From Limnanthes douglasii subsp. nivea (lineage: Eukaryota; Streptophyta; Magnoliopsida; Brassicales; Limnanthaceae): a stretch of DNA of 64,000 bases. Shown in pieces: positions 47,825-59,925 of this stretch (the stretch's first letter is position 1; each line of letters starts with the position of its first letter). The notes beneath the pieces are model-generated. The model was not told the origin of the DNA, did not search any database, and saw only the letters and a program-made list of their open reading frames with translations. A program made the translations under genes and the position numbers. Where the stretch lies: NCBI GenBank assembly GCA_036936605.1, contig JAUPFV010000001.1, positions 70,141,910-70,205,909 of the forward strand, given 5' to 3'.

Positions 47825-47882
47825 AATTTTCAAGATCAATTTGAGTTCAAATTAACTGAAAATGGGCACCAATTGTCAATCT

Positions 47883-47901
47883 GTCCCAAGTGAAGTCGCC
47901 A
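47883..47901 (-). promoter_or_regulatory. Primer-binding site, tRNA-Arg type
   Basis: Three bases inside the 5' LTR the minus strand reads TGGCGACTTCACTTGGGAC, resembling the TGGCGACTCTGCTGGGGAC site known for Ogre/Tat elements. Confidence 0.75.
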
Positions 47902-47904
47902 ATT

Positions 47905-48224
47905 TGGTGAGTATTGCTCTTTGAATTGCTTTAATAATTGAAAGAAGTAAAACTTTGTAAAGAGAAACAAATTCTAGAGAGAGAAAATTAAAGAATAAAA
48001 GTGCTCTAACTCAAAAGTTCAACCCTTTCATTAGTTCAGCTTCGGCCTTTATACAGAGGCACCAAACTTAGCTTACAACTGAAAACAGTTACATAAAAAG
48101 GGTTAATTACACTTTTAGTCCTTGACTAAAATACACAATTCTGAATATCTCCTCTAACTTTACAATATGTTACATAACGTTTTATTATTTATATTTTAGT
48201 CCATAAATTTCCACTTCCTTATCA
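47905..48224 (-). repeat. 5' LTR of the Tat element
   Basis: This 320-bp partner of 40672-40991 is followed on the right by AATCG. Several substitutions and small indels separate the two LTRs. Confidence 0.92.
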
Positions 48225-48229
48225 AATCG

Positions 48230-49587
48230 TGTAGTTTTCACAGTGAGCATGCGGAGTATGATGATTCGAATGAAAGGAGAGGTTGCATGATTCGAGTTAA
48301 TGATAGATTTATTAGATACCGATCCATAGTTTGGCCCTATCTTGGAATATGTTGGGGCTGGTTTGAGAACTGATTTTTCTAGTGAGAAATGACTACATGT
48401 TCAAAATAAATCTTTTATGTGTTCGAGTAGGGAGTTTACGGTTGTTGATAGTGCATGAACGACACGTTGAAGGGAATAATGGTTGCGATCAAACTTCCAC
48501 ATTTATATTTTGTCATTTTTACTTGCCACGTTTGAGAAGAGATGTTGTTCGCTTTGTGGCTGGGTGCAAAACGTGTCAAATGATAAAAGGGACGAGTTCT
48601 AATGTATGTATGTATCTTTCTTTACCCATACCAGATGGACCATGGAGGAGTGTGAGCATAAATGTTTTTTGGGTTACCCCGAACACACAAGGGTAATGAT
48701 TCCATTTTGGTGGTTATTGATCATTTTTCTAAGATGACTCACTTTATTGCCTGCAAAAAGGCGACGGATGCGGTGAATGCTGGTATACTATGTTTTAGGA
48801 AAGTCTATTGTTTATATAGCTTACCTATAAATATTGTGTCTGACCGTGATCCGAGGTTTGTAGGATATTTCTGGAAATGTTTATGGCGGTTTACTAATAC
48901 GAAAAGGACTTTTAAAAGTTCTTATCACCCGAAACAGATAGGGAAACTGATGTGACTAATAGGATATTGAGAAACATGTTATGGGAAAAGGTGGTTGGAT
49001 TGAGGTCATGGGATCAACGACTCTATCATGTGAAATTCTCATATAAAAGGCACCGTAAGAGGAGTACTAGGCAGTCCATTCATGATGGTACTAGGTCCTA
49101 TGGAACTGTTTTTTCCACAGCTAGCTAAGATCCATGGCCAGGTCTAAACTACTATTACTGAATTGTGGGATATTCATGAGAGTACTCGAAGGCAACTTGG
49201 AGAAACTATCCAGAAATATAAAGACAGGGCTGACAAGAGACAACGGTTGATCGAGTTTGAAGTAGAGGATTTATATGAGTTGTCTAAACCGCGGATCACA
49301 ACCCTACTCATGAGTTTAATAAGTTGACAGCTAAAAATATTTGTCACTATGAGATCGTCAAAAAGATCAACTCGAATGCCTACCGATTGAAGCTTCCAAG
49401 TCATATAAAGACCCATAATATCTTTATTGTGAAACATGCAGTGCAATTTGTTGAGACTGTTGATGATGATAATGCTGATAATTTGAGGGAAAATCCTTTT
49501 CAACTAGGGGAGGAGGATGTAGCATCCGAGGCCCATAATTATCTAGCATTAATGGACAAACGTAAATCAACCTTATTTTTCATTTGA
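48230..49587 (+). pseudogene. Integrase of the outer gypsy element (continuation)
   Basis: Decayed zinc-finger region (CGWVQNVSNDK) and core ([65 protein letters not shown]). The third catalytic position is not recognisable. The tail (49324-49587) reads KKINSNAYRLKLPSHIKTHN, then NPFQLGEEDVASEA, ending 70 bp inside the 3' LTR. It is in the same orientation and order as 39330-40671, showing that the Tat insertion split one element. Confidence 0.85.
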
Positions 49588-50042
49588 GTTCGAAATTGGA
49601 TGAAATTGGTACTCAAATCAAATGTCTTGAAGAACCCAACGATTTTCAGGAATGTGGCGGAGGTTGAAAGTCCGGTCATGAAGTTTGGGTCCTAATTTCC
49701 AGCTGTTAGGGACCCAACTATCTTTTTATATGCATTTTTTTATTTTCTTAAACACTTTAACAATTATTTTAATTATTAAGTCAAATCTTATTGTATTCAG
49801 ATTTGATAGAATTCTATTTAAATGCGTTTATATTAAGTCTATGTTTTGGGATTAGATTTTTGAGCGATTCTTATATAAATGCGCCTCGTACTATACTCGT
49901 AGACTATATTTTATTGAAATTAACACTTTTTTACTAATTTTCAGTCTTGTTTCCCTTGGGTTAGGGTTACATCTATCTATGTACCACTAGATTAAAGTTT
50001 AGATTTATCCTTATGTAATTCTCTATTATTGTTCTTACACCA
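49518..50042 (+). repeat. 3' LTR of the outer gypsy element
   Basis: This 525-bp LTR starts TGTAGCATCCGAGGCCC and ends TTACACCA. It contains a TATA-like stretch (TTATATAAATGCGCC) and is the longer, probably more complete, of the two copies. Confidence 0.85.
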
Positions 50043-50820
50043 ATATGAATTTAGTTTCATCCAATGGCATAAATGTAAAAAACCATGGGTGCGGCTACAA
50101 AACTTATCCAAGTACATTCTTATCCTAATGATAAACCAATCCAAAATAGATATCATTTAAAAAATACCTCATGAGCTTTAAATAAACCGCTTAAGGCATA
50201 CCACGTAAGCTTAAAAAGAATCAATCACGATATCGCTTGAGCGATTAGTTTTAAACATACTCATAAAAGTAACTATTGTCTAAAATATGCCACGTGTGCC
50301 CGAGATCGTAAAACTTAAAATGTATATTAAACCGCATTAACATTTTTTTATATTTGATTATGTAAACCAAAGATATTAAAATTTATAGACGGAACACATA
50401 ATCTTTACAGTACGATTTTAAATCTCTTTATTTGGCTTAATGAATTAATTAGTGTTTATCTCCAACTATGTAAATTAAAAAATCTAATTACAAAGCATAC
50501 AAATCTAAATGTATGATCCATTTCATTTAATTTAACGAACTATTAGGGGTTTGCTAAGGAAATTCAATGAAAAATTCAACTAATTTTGTGATAGGGGCTT
50601 CTCCGTATTCGATGACTAATCCTTAGCCTGAAATGTCAAACAATCGAATTACAAGGCGTGGTGATGACAAAGTACAGTTTGCACAACTCGCGACCAATCT
50701 AACTTAACGTGGAAGTGTGCACGCGTCCAACAGACCATGATTAGAGCAGCCCACTGGAAAGATGTTGTCCCACTGCACATCCTAATATACTCATATCTTC
50801 ACATACTTGAAAAAACTAGA
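50043..50820. other. Non-coding stretch upstream of the host gene
   Basis: I recognise no transposon or protein here. It is the likely distal promoter region of the gene to the right. Confidence 0.4.
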
Positions 50821-50824
50821 AGCG

Positions 50825-51030
50825 CTATAAATGAATAAATAACCTGGCTTAGAATACCGGCCCAACGAATTACTAAGCCATGAAGCCCACCTTAATAAAG
50901 GATCATCTCTCTAGACCGTAGATAATTATTCTCTTCCCAACTCTATTTATTTACTTCTTTCAGTATTCCCAGAAAACCCTAATCACATAGACAGTCATCC
51001 AGCGGCGCAATCGAGATTTACTTTATCAAG
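50825..51030 (+). promoter_or_regulatory. Putative promoter and 5' leader exon of the PHD-GNAT gene
   Basis: A TATA-like CTATAAATGA lies at 50825-50834. A telo-box-like AAACCCTAAT lies near 50983, often found in leaders of plant housekeeping genes. The sequence ATCAAG|GTACGA at 51030 looks like a donor. A T-rich region to about 51826 or 51855 (acceptors AATTCAG or ATTTTAG) would be a 5'-UTR intron. Confidence 0.35.
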
Positions 51031-51911
51031 GTACGATTTTACATAATGAATCGATTCCTGCATTTGTTGTCTCCATCAAATCAAAGATTTTGATGATACA
51101 AAATCAAAACTAATGCATTTCATATTTTTTGATTTTATGTAATTTTTTATTTTAATGATGTAAGCCTAAGTTTTTTAAAAATCATAAGCTAAAAATTCAG
51201 ATGTGTAGTTACATTTCTCATAAATAAATTGTATTTTTATAATCAAAACAAATATATTTTATCATCATTATCATCCAACTAAAAAAATGGTCCAAAATCA
51301 ACAAATTCATGGGTGAAGTTTTTGAATCCAAATGAAAAAAAAAATGTTTATTTGTGTATGAGACAAATCTTAAGTCCACCAATGTCACAACTTTTGATTT
51401 TAATATGAGTTTGACATGTGATGTGAGAAAGTGAAAGTGCATCATAGTCCATGCACCCCCACCCACATTTTTTATTTAAAGTTTGTTTTTCAAATGTTCC
51501 CTCTCTTTATAATATAATATTAAAATTCCCTCTACTCCATTGAGATTGATTTTGAAATTAAATCCCAAATTCCCTCCGATTTTTTCTCCATTCCCCAAAG
51601 TCTTGATATGCTCACTACTTTTTTATCTTACTGATTTAGTTTTGGCGGAATTTGATCCGCGAGATTCAATCCCTGATAGTTTCAAGTTTTTTCTAATTAG
51701 TTCGTGATACTACTGCGTTTTTGGTTCTGATTTAGGGATTCTACTTCAATTCAGTTTTCTGTTAATTCTAGTTAATTGTTGTTGGTTGGTTGGGTGCTGT
51801 GGTGTGGTGTGTATATTTGAATTCAGGTGACACGAATATTTCTGTATATATTTTAGCTAATGAAATTAAAATCAACATGCAAATCGAAAATGGAAATTAA
51901 AATTTTTATGA

Positions 51912-52320
51912 ATGGGAGAAGCTGCAGTAATGGCTATGGATACTATCACTAGCCAACCGGCTGCTCATTTGTTTGTTACTAAGCAAGCGGGCAGCGGCTG
52001 CGAAGTTTTATCTACCTGTTCTGGGAACTCAAATTCGAATGTCTAATGAAGAGGTGACAGTAAGCAATGTGAAAGAGGCTACTGTAAATTATGTCTCCGC
52101 CGCTTGTAGTATGCAAACCCAGAATTCAGTTGGTGTGTCGGGCTGAATCGTCGTGGTTGAGGTTCCTGACAATGTTAGTACTACAATTGTTCGGTGGAAG
52201 AAAAGTTGATAACTAAGATATCCAAAAAGGCTGTTTCGAGTTAACACTCTTAAATGTAAAGAGGGTGGTTGCTAGTGATGTTCTCGAATATTTCAAAAAA
52301 GCAGCCATTGGTAAGTTCTG
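51912..52320 (+). pseudogene. Broken ancestral first coding exon of the PHD-GNAT gene
   Basis: An ATG at 51912 opens MGEAAVMAMDTITSQPAAHL and runs 44 codons to a TAA at 52044. The other frame continues the protein-like sequence (MSNEEVTVSNVKEATVNYVS) to a TGA at 52144 within GxIVVVEVPDNVS. A third piece reads LFRVNTLK near 52240. These resemble the N-terminal region of the At2g36720 family (VVVE-P, then RFTRSxLK), from memory of that family. At least one frameshift and two stops separate the pieces, so this exon no longer encodes one protein, unless splicing removes the lesions. Confidence 0.5.
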
Positions 52321-52664
52321 GTGTCTGGTATGAGTGTCAATATTTTTGAGACGACCTCAAAACCCAACACAAAATATTGGCATATATACAAACACCGAAT
52401 ATATTTAGACACTAATATACCACGATTAAAACAAAGAATTATTGGGCTTATGGTGCATCGTGATCTTTCATCATGGTGGGAACTTGTTGACTCTCATTTT
52501 CCTGATATGATTAAGTGACATTTGGCAACTCTTCTTCGACTGTTTGTTATACATTTTCAAAATGTGCTGCATTTTGTGTAAAATTTAGATACCTTCAGTA
52601 AATGATTCTTAGTGTCTTTGCATATTGGCTTATTATAAGGTATTCTGAAACCCACAGCTCTGAT

Positions 52665-55600
52665 ATGCAAAGATTAGAAGAAAGCAAGATGTTGTGTAGA
52701 TTTGAAGAGAAAGGTCTGGCACCGCGGAGGCATATACGCAAAAGGTATGATTCATGCATGTTTATGCAGCTTTAATCATGCAATTACTTGAAGTTGCTTT
52801 TACTCCTTATAGCATCTTACTATTGTAGAATATTGTCCTGCATGGTAACACGCTGCCTGTTTTAACAGGCCTAGCTCTTCTGTCTCTAAATCTTCTAGAC
52901 GACATATAAGGAAAACCAGAGAGTAAGGGTATTAGCTACTTTCTTTACCACAAAATTGTATGTTCTGTTATTTATTTAATAGATATCTTTGTACTGATTG
53001 TTATCAGAGGCAATGGTGTACACCGGGCTTTATTTATGCCAAATGGACTTCCAGATGGGACTCCCTTAACCTACCATGGTAAAGGAGAGGTAGGTTGTTC
53101 TCTTTGATGACTGGTGGTGAGATTTTCTACTGGCAATGTATATTTTGCTGATAAGATATCACCTTTTAGATAAAACTGGGGGGCTACAAGAAAGGCAATG
53201 GTATAGTCTGTGATTGCTGTAGAAAAAAGGTAAAGTTAATGGCTGTAGTAACTTAAATAGCAAAGATTTCATTGTACTCAAACGTTATAAAGCTTTATTT
53301 ACTGTGAGTGATATCGATTGATATTCTTGTCACCAGATTAGCCCTTCACAGTTTGAAATTCATGCGGGAATGAGTGTCAGGCGACGACCGTGAGTAGTTT
53401 TTTAAGTAAAGTGATTTTTGCCTCCGAGTACGATTTTTAAATTCTAAATAAATTTTTTGCATCCGTCTGTAGCTATCACTACATCTACGTCGATTCCAAA
53501 CAGACATTGCATGATATAGCGATAAAGTTGGCAAATGGTCAAAGATTTAGGGTCTGTAGCAGCAACGATACATGCACTACTTGTGGAAATGGAGGAGAAC
53601 TGCTTCTTTGTGGTGCATGCCCGCAAGCATTCCATCCAGGTCGGAATATACCATTTATAGAGTATAATCATATGTATACGTAATATTAGTTGATGTTATA
53701 GCTTTAAGATAGTAAATCACAGCATGGTTTAAGGGATGAGTTTAGTTTTCATACTTATTAGTTTTTGACTATTAGTTGTTAATTTGTAAATACCTTTTGT
53801 TTGTTTTATATCTTATGTCATTATTCAACATTGAATTACCTTGGAGCAAATTAATGGGGACAGATTGTTTCTGGTTAGAAGTCGCATTACTTCGTTAGTT
53901 TCTTTTTCTTGGTTATGTTTAAACACCGAAGAACTTAATTTTTTAAATGGATAGCTGGGTGTGTAAGGTTCCTTTATTTTTACTCAGGCAAATTTGTTTG
54001 TTTGCAGAATGTTTGCAGTTACAGTCTATTCCTGAAAGAGATTGGACTTGTGAGCTTTGCAGAGCCAAACCTGGCCATGGAAGTAAAGCTGCTGTTGTCC
54101 AATCGTCTAGCATGGCAGAGCGCCCTGGCAAAAGGCGGGCACAGATTTTTAAAGCACCGAAATCAAAAATCGGTGGTTGTGCTCTTTGCAGGTTTGTTTC
54201 TTTGCATTTTCCTGTTTAGTATAAGTTGCAATATAGAGCCAACTTCTGCCGAGATATCTGTGCCTGGATGCTTGACCTTGTTTCTCCTGTTATGTACGTA
54301 CGTTTTATGGAAGATAGATTTATGTTATTTCCTGAGTTGTAATGCTAATAATATAATCCTTCTATCAAAGTTATTTATGGTAACTTCGTAAGTAGTTCCC
54401 CAAACATTTATGTCTCTACCAGATTTAGAATCTGTATATTCTTGCATGCACATGTCAATTGGTATACCTTTGTTGCGTAGATGGTATACTGTTTATCAGT
54501 GTTGTAGTACAGCTCTAAAAAATTGAATAATTGGTTCTTCCAATGTTTATCAGCTCGGACGAATATGATGAAGAGAGTTTTAGTGACCTAACAGTTATGC
54601 TCTGTGATCAGGTATGTTTAATATTTCTTATTCTATCAAGGTTGTTGTTTAGCCTTTCAAATTTGACCTTCTCCCTCCTTGTTACTTGATGTCTTACATG
54701 GCTTCTTCTTTCTTTGAAGTGTGAGAGAGAGTATCATGTTCGGTGCCTGAGGGACAATAATATGTGTGATTTAAAGGTAACTTTCGGAAGATTTGTGTTA
54801 ACTGATACTTCTGAAATAAAACGTAAAAAAAGATTAAAAGAAAAAAAAACTGAAATAGCTTGTGGCAATACGTTGATTATTTTCCTTATAAAACAGGTGT
54901 TACCCCAGGGTAAATGGTTTTGCTGTGAAGCCTGCACTAGGATCCATGCCGGTCTTCGGAGTTTAGCTACCGAGGGGCTCCATAATGTTCCATCTTCATT
55001 GTTAGACACAATAAACAAGAAACACAGAGAAAAAGGAGAAAGTATTTCTATTCCTGCAGGAAGCGTCAAATGGAAGATAGTTAGTGGGCAAAGCGAAATT
55101 ATTGAACATGTCATTGTGCTCAAACAAGCTTCCAAGGTTTTTCATGTATGTCTTCCGTATTACCTTAAAGCTTCTCTTTTACACTTCTCTCACTCTTACA
55201 ATTGCCTTAAATTTTAAATGTTTTGGTAGATGGCATTATAACCTTAGCTTACATCCCATTTTTTATCTGTCGACCTAGATTTTAATATTTGATTTCGAGG
55301 TGATGAAAGATCTTGAACAAGAGATTTATCTCCGTCAGCTTCTTGAATTCAAAACTGTTCGTCTTTTTATCAAATTCATTTGCACAATCTTATTCTATTT
55401 TACAAATTCCCAATAAATGTTGAATTGATAAATGAAAAAATATCATTTCTTTTAGTACTATATGTTATTAGAAGTACTAATATAATCATACACTGAAATA
55501 TTGATTGTAGTGGATCTGAACTATCATAATTTTCAACAAACACATAAATAAAATATAAAAAGTTTTTACAAATTTTACTAAATAGAAAACAAATATATAA

Positions 55601-58470
55601 CCCAAATTTATGTAATGCAAAAAATGATATAAAAATCATAATCAACATACAAGAATTGTTTTATATTGATTATGATTTTTATGTTTTTTTAGGTACATAA
55701 ATTTCGGTTATATATTTGTTTTTTTACGGATAAAATTTGTAAGAATATTTTTTTATCAAATGTTTGTTGAAAATTATGATTTTTCAATACTGCAATCATT
55801 TTCCTTATGTATGATTATGCCCGGTATTACTAATAATATATGCTCCGGGAAAAAAGAAATAATATTTCTCCATTTATTAATGTCAACATTTGCTGGGAAT
55901 TTTGTGAAGCAACATGAGACCGTGCAAATAAATTTGATAAAAAGACGAGCAATTTGGATCCAGGAAGCTGTCCGAGAATGATGAATCTTTTGCTCAAGGT
56001 CTTTCATCAGGAAATCAAATATTAAAATCTAGGTCTCACTCTTATGTTTCTTTTTTTGTTTTCTTTTGCAATTTACAAAATTTGTTTCCTATTTTGAATC
56101 CGGCTAATAATATCCCTCAGTTCTTTTGTTATGTTCTGATCTATTTGCATCTAACTGCTGAAGTTTTAACTGGCAGAATAACATTTGCTAGGTCCATCTT
56201 TGTGTTTATAGATGGATCAGTTTCTATGCAGTTTAGTAAATGTGTGAGTGAAGTGATTTTGGACGTACATAGATATCTTATCTTGCAAGATCTAAGGATA
56301 TAGAACTAGGAATTAAAATTGTAGATAACAAACGAGGGGATTGTAGAATTCTAATTTGCACCTTTGGTATAGGTTAGAATAGTTGGACTTAGGAAGGCTC
56401 CGAAGGGATGTTTCCTTTTCTCTAATCGAACTTATGTACTGTAATATAGTCTCTGCATCTGTAATGCCACCTGTTGTGCGTATTCTTTTTTTCAGTTGTT
56501 GGGAGATTTATATGTTGCTTTCGCATTTTAAACTTTCTACATCAAGTATAGTCACCTTACAAGACTACTTCTTCCGCAGGATTGTTTTGGCCCTATTCTT
56601 TCTGCTGGCTTTGATCTCATTAATTACATGGTAGATGGGTAAGTTTTGATCTTTGCATCTTCGGTTACACTCCAGTAATGTCTAAGATAGATGTATATTG
56701 AGAGCCTGCTGAATCCTTAGCGCAAAGGTAAATTATTTGCTATACTGACTTTGTTAAATGAATAATTTGGATAACATTGTAACCTTAACTGATTTAATTG
56801 ATAGAAAAAGATCAACAATAAAGTATGATAGTAAAATATACAAGTAATGCAGCGAGTACTAATAATAGAGAATCGTTTGAGCCTAAAGTAGACGCTATAA
56901 CAGATATCAGAGATGTTTATTAATGAATATGATGGATCTCTTGTAAAGTGATCTTATAAGAATATTCATAGTTATCCTGAATATATCACATAAACTTAAT
57001 AGTCCTAATATATATATAACTTGGAGCATTAACCCGTGTCTCTTTCATCAGCTGAATACGTATCGACCTACATTCCAGCTTCAGCAGATATCTCCCAAAT
57101 CAGTGCTTATAAGTTTTTGCTTGCTTACTTTCATTATAATCTATAATGCTTCAGAACAGTTTTTAATTGGATTGATCCTGTATATATTCTGATCCAAAAG
57201 AATTCGTTGTTTTAAAATTGCTAGTGATGCCAGTTCTGTAACCTACTGTCCTTACAATGTCAATTGTCCAAGGGCAGTTTGTTGTCGTTTTGGATGTGCC
57301 TACATGAAGCACATTGAAGTTCTTTATGTCACTTGTATAAGATAAGGTGATGGTTGAGCGTCTTTAGAATCAGAATGGATCCATGGACTAGTCCGATGCG
57401 TTTTTATTTATAGCAAAATAAGATCTCCTTTAACCACTGTACTTGTCTTATCACAGAAGAAATATAGGAATCCAAGATTTTGGAGGAATGTACACAGTGG
57501 CTTTGATCGTGGAGTATGTTTCTAACATTATGCACCATTCTTGACTAGCTATTTTTACTTAGCTGGTTTGTTATTGGTTTTTTATCTAATCTACTTCATA
57601 TTTACACTGTCATATATAGGTCTACTGTGATATGTGCTGGCCTTATTCGAATTTTTGGGGATAAGGTAGCTGAACTGCCTTTAGTTGCTACTCAGCTAGA
57701 GTATCAGGGAAAGGTGAGTCCCTAGCATGAGACCATATTTTAAGATGGCTTGATCCTTCTCTTTTTCTTTGACAGATTCCCACAAATTTCGTGATGCAGG
57801 GTTACTTTCAAGCATTATTGTCAATAATAGAGACTCTATTGGTTTCCTATAATGTTGATACCCTGGTTATCCCAGCTACCAAGAAAGCTGAGTCCATCTG
57901 GACAAAGCGATTCGGCTTCTCCAAGATGACCAAGGCACAAGTAAGTTCACTTCTATACTGCACTTTTATTTATTTTTTCTTTCGTCACGCAAACCTTGAA
58001 CTAAAGGGACCCTGGCGAGATTTTCAAAGTTCAAACCAAGAAGACCTCTAAGGATTGGTTCTCTTTTTACACTTCACTTCTTTGCTCATTAAACAAGACT
58101 CAGTGTCACCATGGTCGAACTGATTTTAGACAATGGGGGGTAAAGTATTTTAGGGTATCTAGGTTTGACTACTTAATTGTCCACATCTATGAATATTATT
58201 GAATTTTCTCTGCTTACTCTTTCTGGGTTTGTTAGGGTCCCTCATGGGACATTGGTTGGATGGTTCTTAAATGTAGAACAGTAGAAGTAAAAGTGGACTT
58301 ATCTTTCTACTCAAATTTTATAGAGCACTTAATTTTCCTGGTTTGACGTTGATTCATTTGCGATTTGTCTGCAGTTGGTGGAGTACATGGCTCAGTATAA
58401 GCTGTCTGTCTTTAGAGATACGGCAATGCTGAAGAAGAGATATGGAGTTCAGCAGACTAATGCTAATTAG
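52665..58470 (+). CDS. PHD-finger GNAT-fold chromatin protein (IDM1/At2g36720-like), 15 exons
   Basis: Predicted coding exons: 52665-52744, 52869-52922, 53008-53089, 53170-53229, 53337-53389, 53473-53639, 54008-54191, 54554-54611, 54720-54776, 54897-55145, 56580-56638, 57457-57513, 57620-57713, 57800-57940, 58375-58470. All junctions are GT-AG and keep frame, giving 496 residues from the first in-frame ATG. Residues 50-140 hold the Jas-like domain (ALFMPNGLPDGTPLTYHGKG, SPSQFEIHAG). PHD1 is C144, C147, C156, C159, H164, C167, C180, C183. A second zinc region follows at 223-285 (CDQCEREYHVRCL). A GNAT-type acetyltransferase fold covers about 345-475, with QGKGYF as the acetyl-CoA loop. Known relatives include IDM1/ROS4, a nuclear histone acetyltransferase opposing DNA methylation; activity here is inferred. 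Family members have a longer N-terminus, decayed here. The start is uncertain because the frame is open upstream to 52640. Confidence 0.85.
55272..56035. repeat. 764-bp imperfect hairpin element in intron 10
   Basis: The left arm (55272-55640) begins GACCTAGATTTTAATATTTG, and the right arm (55670-56035) ends with its reverse complement. The arms pair along their whole length with mismatches and small indels (for example TTGATTATGATTTTTAT and AAATTTGATAAAAAGACGA appear in both). The loop is about 30 bp. It resembles a foldback or MITE-type insertion. It lies wholly in the 1,434-bp intron 55146-56579, and both splice sites outside it are intact. No target duplication was found. Confidence 0.85.
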
Positions 58471-59690
58471 TAACCAGTGCGGCTTTCTTCTTAGGATTCT
58501 GAAGCTGCTTCGAGCTGGGTTGAGTTGTTAAAAAAATAACAAACTCTCTGCTATCTTGAAAGACTGTTTAGTAACTTTTTTTTACTGATTATATAATGCT
58601 GGAACTAGTCTACAGGGGTGTTTTGTATACACACCACAGAATGGTGACCTTTAATGATGTGTGGAATGCCTGGTAACTTTTGCTATGATGGCCGATTTAG
58701 ACTGGCCGACTGGGAGAGCAATATAAGACAGATGCCAAACATTTGGTTTTACAAATTTTATGATAGAAACATGAAATATGTTGTTGGGTGTAAAATTGCT
58801 ATTCGGCAATAATTTGTTCAATTGATATCAGATATTTTTAAGGGGAATGTTTTGCATGATTGATTGTTATAGGTTGGGACCTTTCAGGGAAGATCATGGG
58901 CGGTCAGTTGAAAGTCAATTGTACGTGTAATTACGTATCTTTGCTTTTATTTTCTTTTCTTTTTTCACTAGACATGGTGATTAAGAGTAGTAACTAGGAG
59001 AGGCACAAAGCGAATCTGATTCAAGTCCAATCTATATAGTTGCAATTTTTAGGGTGTTAAGGTTGATTTGGTTAGAGTTTGATTATTTTTTTTCAACAAT
59101 AGATTTACATGGGTTATATAGATTACTATACGATGCTTTTAAATGGTAATCTATCATAGATTTGGTTTTAGTTTTTCTCAGATTTACATGAGTAATATTA
59201 ATTAGTATACGAAGGAATGGCAACGCCGGTCCAATCCGACCCGATCGGGTTTTTTGGGACCAAAAATAGGACGTGAGTACGGATTTAGAAGTTATAATCC
59301 GTTAGCAGGTTCAGTTGGATTCAGGTTTCTAGTTCTTTTGGTCCGGTTAGGGTTCAAAAGTTATAATATATGTATAAATATATAATATATATAAAATAAA
59401 AAAAATATTAAAATTGATATCGTCGGACCGAGTTGACCCACAAATATGAAAGTTATGCACCATTATCCTCCTTTATTTATATTTATATATATGGTAATTA
59501 CCATTCAACTCCTATAGAATACATGTCTTTTGAAAGTTATGCATAAAAATGAAAAAAAAAAATATTTCTTTTTTATAAAAAAAAACAAAAAAAATAAGAT
59601 TTAACTGGTTGAACATAATAAAAGAATATTAAAATTTATCTTGGTATATGAAAACGATATGGGACAAAAAAATATATTTGGTGAAACTAT
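58471..59690. other. 3' UTR and intergenic stretch
   Basis: The likely 3' UTR of the PHD-GNAT gene comes first (to roughly 58800, boundary not determined). After it the sequence is repetitive and AT-rich, and no gene was recognised. Confidence 0.45.
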
Positions 59691-59709
59691 TTCTTCCATA
59701 AGATTTTTT

Positions 59710-59925
59710 TTTTTCGGAGGAAACCCGCAGCCGCTACTCAGAGTGCAATGAGTGCGCATATGGTAAACCCTCAGTCTGAGGCGATAGCCTGCAAACCAAC
59801 GCCAGAAGGTAAACCACACAAGGTGACAGACTCAGCCGAGAAAGCGTATGTAGAGGGACTCGAACTCATGACCTTTTGGTCATAAGAATGCCATACTCAA
59901 CCAACTCGGCTACCCCCTTAGGGCC
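59710..59925 (-). mobile_element. tRNA-derived SINE
   Basis: On the minus strand the head reads GGGTAGCCGAGTTGGTTGAG (A box) and GGTCATGAGTTCGAGTCCC (B box), the internal promoter of RNA polymerase III. A unique body follows, then a run of A (T on +). Target duplications TCCATAAGATTTTTT flank it at 59695-59709 and 59926-59940. It would be mobilised by LINE-encoded enzymes. A working tRNA is excluded because no acceptor stem pairs and a 130-bp body follows. Confidence 0.9.

Larger units (their letters stand above)
40672..48224 (-). mobile_element. Tat-lineage Ty3/gypsy retrotransposon, nested
   Basis: The element is 7,553 bp, with two 320-bp LTRs (TGGTAAG... and TGGTGAG..., both ending CTTATCA) and a perfect 5-bp duplication, AATCG, at 40667-40671 and 48225-48229. 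The primer site begins TGGCGACTTC, of the tRNA-Arg type common in Tat/Ogre elements. A purine tract (CTAAGAGGGATAA on -) precedes the 3' LTR. Gag, protease, RT, RNase H and part of integrase lie on -, and an accessory ORF lies antisense between pol and the 3' LTR, as in Retand/Grande-type Tat elements. A second, archaeal-type RNase H domain (IDGGSNILG) supports the Tat lineage. It inserted into the RNase H/integrase junction of the outer element. Confidence 0.92.
37233..50042 (+). mobile_element. Decayed Ty3/gypsy chromovirus, interrupted by a Tat element
   Basis: LTRs lie at 37233-37630 and 49518-50042, both beginning TGTAG and ending ACATCA or ACACCA. A tRNA-Met-like primer site (TGGTATCCGAG) follows the left LTR, and a polypurine tract (ACTAGGGGAGGAGGA) precedes the right one. 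Gag, protease, RT, RNase H and integrase remnants appear in order but are split at 40671 by the insertion 40672-48224. The end of the polyprotein reads QLGEEDV across the purine tract into the right LTR, as in CRM-type elements. The left LTR lacks about 127 bp present in the right one. The flanks (AATGC and ATATG) do not form a clean duplication. Confidence 0.88.

Noticed and set aside
53444..54131. Minus-strand open frames over the PHD exons
   Set aside because: They are opposite-strand shadows of well-supported coding exons and cross their splice sites.
55400..55981. Two protein-like frames in intron 10 that share the sequence FVENYD
   Set aside because: They resemble each other only because they are read from the two arms of the hairpin; no family is recognised.
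59850..59910. A tRNA gene
   Set aside because: The A and B boxes are there, but the acceptor stem does not pair, a long body follows, and target duplications and a poly-A tail show it is a SINE.
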